8,969 bases of DNA from Chloroflexota bacterium (GTDB lineage: Bacteria > Chloroflexota > Limnocylindria > Limnocylindrales > CSP1-4): contig JAKAMV010000351.1 of NCBI GenBank assembly GCA_021812735.1, positions 1 to 8,969 on the forward strand, given 5' to 3'. The position numbers and the translations under genes were made by a program. Below are positions 6,237-8,969 of the stretch, one piece after another. Each line of letters opens with the position of its first letter. Positions within the stretch are counted from its first letter, which is position 1. The notes under the pieces were generated by a model, which had not been told where the DNA came from, did no database searches, and saw only the letters and a list, made by a program, of their open reading frames with translations.

Positions 6237-8137
6237 GCGGCGAACCCCAGGGCCGCGGCCACGAGCGCGCGCGCAGCCTCGCCGCGCTGCACGCGGACGA
6301 GCCGCTGTCGCCGGAGGACGGGGCCTGGCTGGCCGACCACCTCGAGTACTGCGACACCTGTGCCGGCGTCGCCGCCGAGTACGACGCCCAGCACCAGCTG
6401 TTCGCCGAGCTGCGCGCGTTCCGCCCGGCGCCGCCGCGCGACCTGTGGGCCCGCACGTCCGCCGCCATCGACGGCGAGCGGCGCCGGAAGGCCGACTCGC
6501 GCAGCGTGCGTCGCCCCCTGGGCGCGCCGCGAGCGTCGCGCCGCCTCTCCTTCGCGCCCGTCATCGCGCTCGTCGCCGTCGTCACGGTGATCGGCGTCGG
6601 CCTGCTCAACGGCGGCGCCCTCCTCCCGGGCGACAGCGCCGCACCCACGCCCATTGCGGTCGCGGACGCCGCCGCCATCCAGGTCATCACCCGCGACAGT
6701 GCCGGCAACCTGCAGATCCTCAGCCGGCCGGTCAACCAGGTCTGCCCGGTCGACGTGCCCGAGTGCGGCGTCCAGCCCACGTTCTCGGTCACCGCCGTCA
6801 CCTGGGTCGGGGCGGCGATGGACCTGCAGGGCGCGCTTTCGCCCACGGGCCGTCAGATGGTGGTCGTGGCGCGAGACGTCGGCAGCGAGGGCGTCTACAT
6901 CGTCCCCGTCAAGGCCGCGGCGACGTCAACCCCGGTCCGCAGCGGCGCACCGGCAGGCACGTCACCGGTCTCGACCCCCTCGGCCGACCAGACGCGCATC
7001 GCCTCGAGCGGCGCACCGTCGAGCACGCGAGCGGCCACCACCGAGGCCTCGCCGTCGGTGTCGGGGACGCCAGTCGCCACGCCAGAGCCGTCGTCGTCGG
7101 CCGAGCCCACGGACGAGGCGTCACCCGACACCGTGCCGCCTGCGAGTGGCTCGTCTGCGGGGCCCTCGTCGGGGACCCCGTCGCTGGGGCCGTCGCCGGT
7201 GCCCGGCTCCGATGCGCCGAGCCCGATGCCGTCGATCCCGGCGACGCCTGCGCCGGACGCGGCGATCAAGATCGCGAGCGGCGTCAACGTGGTCGGGACC
7301 CCGATCTACGCACCCGACGGCGAGCACCTCGCCTTTGCCGCGATGCCGTCAGACGGCTCCGCCGGCCCTGACATCTACGTGTGGGCTGCCGGCGATGTGC
7401 AGGCGCAGGCGATCACCTCGGACCACGGCACGTGGCTCGCCGGATGGACCGCGAGCGGCATCCTGGCCAGCCGGGTCGTGGACGGCATCCCGACCACGTA
7501 CCTGCTCGACCCGACGACCGGCAGCACCACGCCTGTGGGCGCGCCGGGGACGTGGCTCCCCGCCCTGTCGCCCAACGGCGGCACGGCCGTCTGGTGGTCC
7601 GGTTCGGTGCGGCTCGCGGCTGACGGCGTCACCTGGGTGCCCGACATGGGGAGCCTGGTCCTGGGCGCCTGGCCCAACGTCGCAGACGCCACACCACAAG
7701 TCCTCGCCACGGGCCCGCTCGTCGCCTGGCAGGCGCGCTGGGCGGAGGACGACAGCTCGCTCGCGGTGTGGATCGACGCCTCGGGCGGCGGCCAGGGCGG
7801 TCAGCTCAGCCTGTACCGGGTCCTGGCGTTGACCCACGACGTCGATCTCGCCAACCCGATGCTCGACGCTGCGCCGGCCAATCCGGACTTCTCGCTGCGA
7901 ACCGGGCGCCTGGCGTGGACCACGCCCTCGGCCGAGGCGCCGCAGGCCGTACCGACCTCGCCTGCAGTGCCGACCTCGCCCGCAGTGCCGACCTCGCCCG
8001 TGGTGTCGCCGCCGCAGTTCGTGCCGTCGCCGCAGTTCGTGCCGTCGCCGCAGTTCGTGCAGGTGCTGGCCTGGTCGGGTGATGCAATCGGGCGGCTGCA
8101 GATGCAGGCCGACGGGAGCGGAACGGTCCTCCCCTGA
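6233..8137 (+). CDS. Zinc-finger transmembrane anti-sigma factor with large propeller-like ectodomain
   Basis: A 634-residue protein predicted to hold the upstream sigma factor inactive at the membrane. Residues 1-80 are the cytoplasmic anti-sigma domain with the HxxxCxxC zinc motif (His36, Cys40, Cys43). A single hydrophobic helix follows basic residues at about 107-125. The outside part, about 500 residues, contains repeated PD40/TolB-like blades such as LSPTGRQMVVVARD (202-215), YAPDGEHLAFAAM (about 359-371) and LSPNGGTAVWW. A Ser/Thr/Pro/Ala-rich stretch at about 228-343 splits the first blade region from the rest, and a second low-complexity tract at 572-610 holds six-residue repeats. 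Cys171 and Cys178 could form a disulfide outside. Most zinc-finger anti-sigma factors are 200-300 residues, so the ectodomain is unusually big. GTG start overlaps the sigma stop by 4 bases. What it senses is unknown; release by proteolysis is the common mechanism. Confidence 0.87.
   Translation: MSGEPQGRGHERARSLAALHADEPLSPEDGAWLADHLEYCDTCAGVAAEYDAQHQLFAELRAFRPAPPRDLWARTSAAIDGERRRKADSRSVRRPLGAPRASRRLSFAPVIALVAVVTVIGVGLLNGGALLPGDSAAPTPIAVADAAAIQVITRDSAGNLQILSRPVNQVCPVDVPECGVQPTFSVTAVTWVGAAMDLQGALSPTGRQMVVVARDVGSEGVYIVPVKAAATSTPVRSGAPAGTSPVSTPSADQTRIASSGAPSSTRAATTEASPSVSGTPVATPEPSSSAEPTDEASPDTVPPASGSSAGPSSGTPSLGPSPVPGSDAPSPMPSIPATPAPDAAIKIASGVNVVGTPIYAPDGEHLAFAAMPSDGSAGPDIYVWAAGDVQAQAITSDHGTWLAGWTASGILASRVVDGIPTTYLLDPTTGSTTPVGAPGTWLPALSPNGGTAVWWSGSVRLAADGVTWVPDMGSLVLGAWPNVADATPQVLATGPLVAWQARWAEDDSSLAVWIDASGGGQGGQLSLYRVLALTHDVDLANPMLDAAPANPDFSLRTGRLAWTTPSAEAPQAVPTSPAVPTSPAVPTSPVVSPPQFVPSPQFVPSPQFVQVLAWSGDAIGRLQMQADGSGTVLP
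7946..8062 (+). repeat. Two adjacent 18-base tandem repeat arrays inside the anti-sigma gene
   Basis: Array one, 7946-7999, has three 18-base units coding AVPTSP; units two and three are identical and unit one differs at few bases. After 12 bases (GTGGTGTCGCCG), array two, 8012-8062, has three 18-base units coding PQFVPS, the last truncated; the first two are identical. Near-identity at DNA level shows recent duplication, and an 18-base period keeps the frame, so copy number could vary among strains. Confidence 0.9.
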
Positions 8138-8191
8138 CCGGCGTGGCGGCGGGCTGCGGGCCGAGCGCCCGAGGTGTCCGACCACCCTCAC

Positions 8192-8220
8192 TTTCCGCGA
8201 TCCGCCTGATGCGCTAGATT
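8192..8220 (+). promoter_or_regulatory. Promoter of the barrel-protein gene, near-leaderless
   Basis: TTTCCG (8192-8197), a 17-base spacer and TAGATT (8215-8220) form a housekeeping-like promoter. The -10 ends 10 bases before the ATG at 8231, so the expected transcript start leaves about four leader bases, and no Shine-Dalgarno site is present. This suggests leaderless translation and separate transcription from the sigma/anti-sigma pair. Confidence 0.55.
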
Positions 8221-8230
8221 CCCGACCCTG

Positions 8231-8779
8231 ATGCGACGCAGAGCGGTCGTCGCGGTCTCGGCGCTCATCGCCGCCACCGCGCTGATCGGCTTGCCGGGCC
8301 CTGCCGGGACAACTGCCCCCTCGCCGGCCAGGGAACTCCAGGCGGCCGCCTTCATGGTGCTGACATCGCCCGGCGCCCCGGCGTCCTCGCCGGAGGTGGC
8401 GCTCGACAGCGCCCTCCGCGCAGCCGGCTTCCTCGGCGATGGCACCGTGCTGGTGGAGCGCGGCGCGGCGCCGGCGGACCCGAGCACGCGGCCGGCGGTC
8501 ACCCAGCCGACGGCGAGCGCCGGCAGGGACTGGAAGCCCGGGCGCTACAAGCTCACCGGCTGGGCCTCGTTCTACGACAACGGCACGACGGCGATGCGGC
8601 TCCCGCGGGGAACCATCGCCCGGATCTGCGGGCCGGGCGGCTGCATTCTGCGGATCGTGACCGACTACGGCCCGCAGAAGCCGGGGCGCATCGTGGACAT
8701 GTACCGGCCGGACTTCTTCGCGATCTGCGGCTGCGCGTCCTGGTCGGGGCTGGCGTGGGTGACGGTCACGGTGTACTGA
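8231..8779 (+). CDS. Secreted double-psi beta-barrel (RlpA-like) protein
   Basis: A 182-residue exported protein. Residues 1-29 are a signal peptide (MRRR, then a hydrophobic Ala/Val/Leu core to about 21, cleavage probably near PAGTTA). Residues 30-100 are a poorly conserved, Pro/Ala-rich linker. Residues 108-182 look like a double-psi beta-barrel of the RlpA/expansin type: LTGWASFYDNGTTA at the start, LPRGTIARI (124-132), TDYGP (144-148, matching the NDRGP loop), RIVDM (153-157) and a closing strand WVTVTVY. Four cysteines (133, 138, 166, 168) could form disulfides. RlpA proteins cleave or bind naked peptidoglycan glycans, but the domain alone can be only a binding module, so enzyme activity is uncertain. 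There is no lipobox. It follows the anti-sigma gene by 93 bases and has its own promoter-like sequence. Confidence 0.78.
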   Translation: MRRRAVVAVSALIAATALIGLPGPAGTTAPSPARELQAAAFMVLTSPGAPASSPEVALDSALRAAGFLGDGTVLVERGAAPADPSTRPAVTQPTASAGRDWKPGRYKLTGWASFYDNGTTAMRLPRGTIARICGPGGCILRIVTDYGPQKPGRIVDMYRPDFFAICGCASWSGLAWVTVTVY

Positions 8780-8839
8780 CCGTGCCGGAGCCGCGCCGCG
8801 GCCCGCCCCGTCGACCCGGCCCGCGACCGCCCGGCGCGG

Positions 8840-8845
8840 TAGACT
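8840..8845 (+). promoter_or_regulatory. Probable -10 box of the pyr operon (TAGACT)
   Basis: TAGACT fits the TANNNT form seen before the barrel gene. No -35 is found at normal spacing. A start near 8852 would give a leader of about 87 bases that contains both PyrR loops, which is the expected order. Confidence 0.45.
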
Positions 8846-8861
8846 GGACCCGATTTCCGCG

Positions 8862-8898
8862 CCGGTCCCGTGAGGCCGGGTGGCCCCGTGAGGCCGGG
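8862..8898 (+). promoter_or_regulatory. Tandem PyrR-binding loops in the pyrR leader
   Basis: PyrR binds mRNA hairpins with the loop consensus ARUCCNGNGAGGYU. The first copy, CCGG-UCCCGUGAGG-CCGG at 8862-8879, keeps the core UCCNGNGAGG exactly and is closed by a 4-bp stem. The second, at 8880-8897, has the loop CCCCGUGAGG and a weaker stem (GUGG against CCGG). The shared 14-mer CCCGTGAGGCCGGG repeats with an 18-base period (8867-8880, 8885-8898). The second copy abuts the Shine-Dalgarno AAGGAGG (8899-8905), so bound PyrR should block ribosome entry, as known for mycobacterial PyrR, rather than act by attenuation. UMP would promote binding. Confidence 0.8.
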
Positions 8899-8915
8899 AA
8901 GGAGGAGCGAGCCGC

Positions 8916-8942
8916 GTGCGACGCTACGGGTTGACCCGATGA
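8916..8942 (+). CDS. Possible 8-codon leader ORF coupled to pyrR
   Basis: A GTG at 8916 lies 10 bases after AAGGAGG (8899-8905) and opens a frame coding MRRYGLTR before TGA at 8940-8942, which overlaps the pyrR ATG at 8939 in an ATGA junction. The ribosome site has no pyrR-frame start within normal distance, so this short frame may deliver ribosomes to pyrR by re-initiation. It is too short to judge by coding bias. The alternative is that pyrR starts at an upstream in-frame GTG. Confidence 0.35.
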   Translation: MRRYGLTR

Positions 8943-8969
8943 CGGGCCGCCGGATCATGACGGCGGAGG
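8939..8969 (+). CDS. pyrR: PyrR, N-terminus only (bifunctional pyr operon regulator / uracil phosphoribosyltransferase)
   Basis: Only ten codons are inside the window: MTGRRIMTAE, which match the start of PyrR proteins (for example RELMSAAD in Mycobacterium tuberculosis PyrR). The call rests mainly on the two PyrR operators just upstream. PyrR binds pyr mRNA when UMP is high and lowers expression of the pyrimidine genes that normally follow (pyrB, pyrC, carA and others), and has weak uracil phosphoribosyltransferase activity. The ATG at 8939 is 33 bases past the Shine-Dalgarno site. In-frame GTGs at 8888 and 8870 could extend the protein into the operator; no stop intervenes. Confidence 0.7.
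   Translation, partial: MTGRRIMTAE

Overview
The window is strongly G+C-rich, with dense genes, G/C-ending codons, GTG as well as ATG starts, 4-base stop/start overlaps and several TANNNT -10-like boxes very close to start codons. With a zinc-finger anti-sigma factor, a tandem PyrR operator and no mobile elements, this suggests a high-GC free-living bacterium, either Chloroflexota (Limnocylindria-like) or Actinomycetota. That assignment is inference; no marker gene settles it. I see no tRNA, rRNA, CRISPR array, insertion sequence or phage gene.

Layout. (1) 2-910 (+): C-terminal part of an aldehyde dehydrogenase, cut by the window edge. (2) 928-1338 (-): a small VOC-fold protein, convergent with it. 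(3) 1339-1597: a 259-bp gap with a perfect 12-bp hairpin and a set of alternative inverted repeats. (4) 1598-3616 (-): a 672-residue OYE/FadH/trimethylamine-dehydrogenase-type flavin and iron-sulfur oxidoreductase. (5) 3744-4505 (+): lipB (lipoyl(octanoyl) transferase), divergent from it, overlapping by 4 bases a GalT-like protein (4502-5506) whose nucleophilic histidine appears to be replaced by cysteine. (6) 5507-5663: a 157-bp leader with two perfect stem-loops. (7) 5664-6236 and 6233-8137 (+): an ECF-type sigma factor and, overlapping it by 4 bases, a 634-residue membrane anti-sigma factor with a large propeller-like ectodomain broken by two low-complexity tracts. (8) 8231-8779 (+): a secreted double-psi beta-barrel (RlpA-like) protein with its own near-leaderless promoter. 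(9) 8840-8969: a promoter-like box, two tandem PyrR-binding loops, a Shine-Dalgarno sequence, an 8-codon open frame, and the first ten codons of pyrR.

How they fit together. The sigma/anti-sigma pair is a standard envelope-signalling module: zinc-finger domain inside holding the sigma factor, one membrane helix, sensor domain outside. The adjacent secreted barrel protein could be a cell-wall target or partner. lipB and the GalT-like gene are translationally coupled, so the latter may serve lipoate or acyl/nucleotide metabolism rather than galactose use. The right edge is the start of a pyrimidine operon under PyrR control. The left part carries redox metabolism genes with no clear shared pathway.
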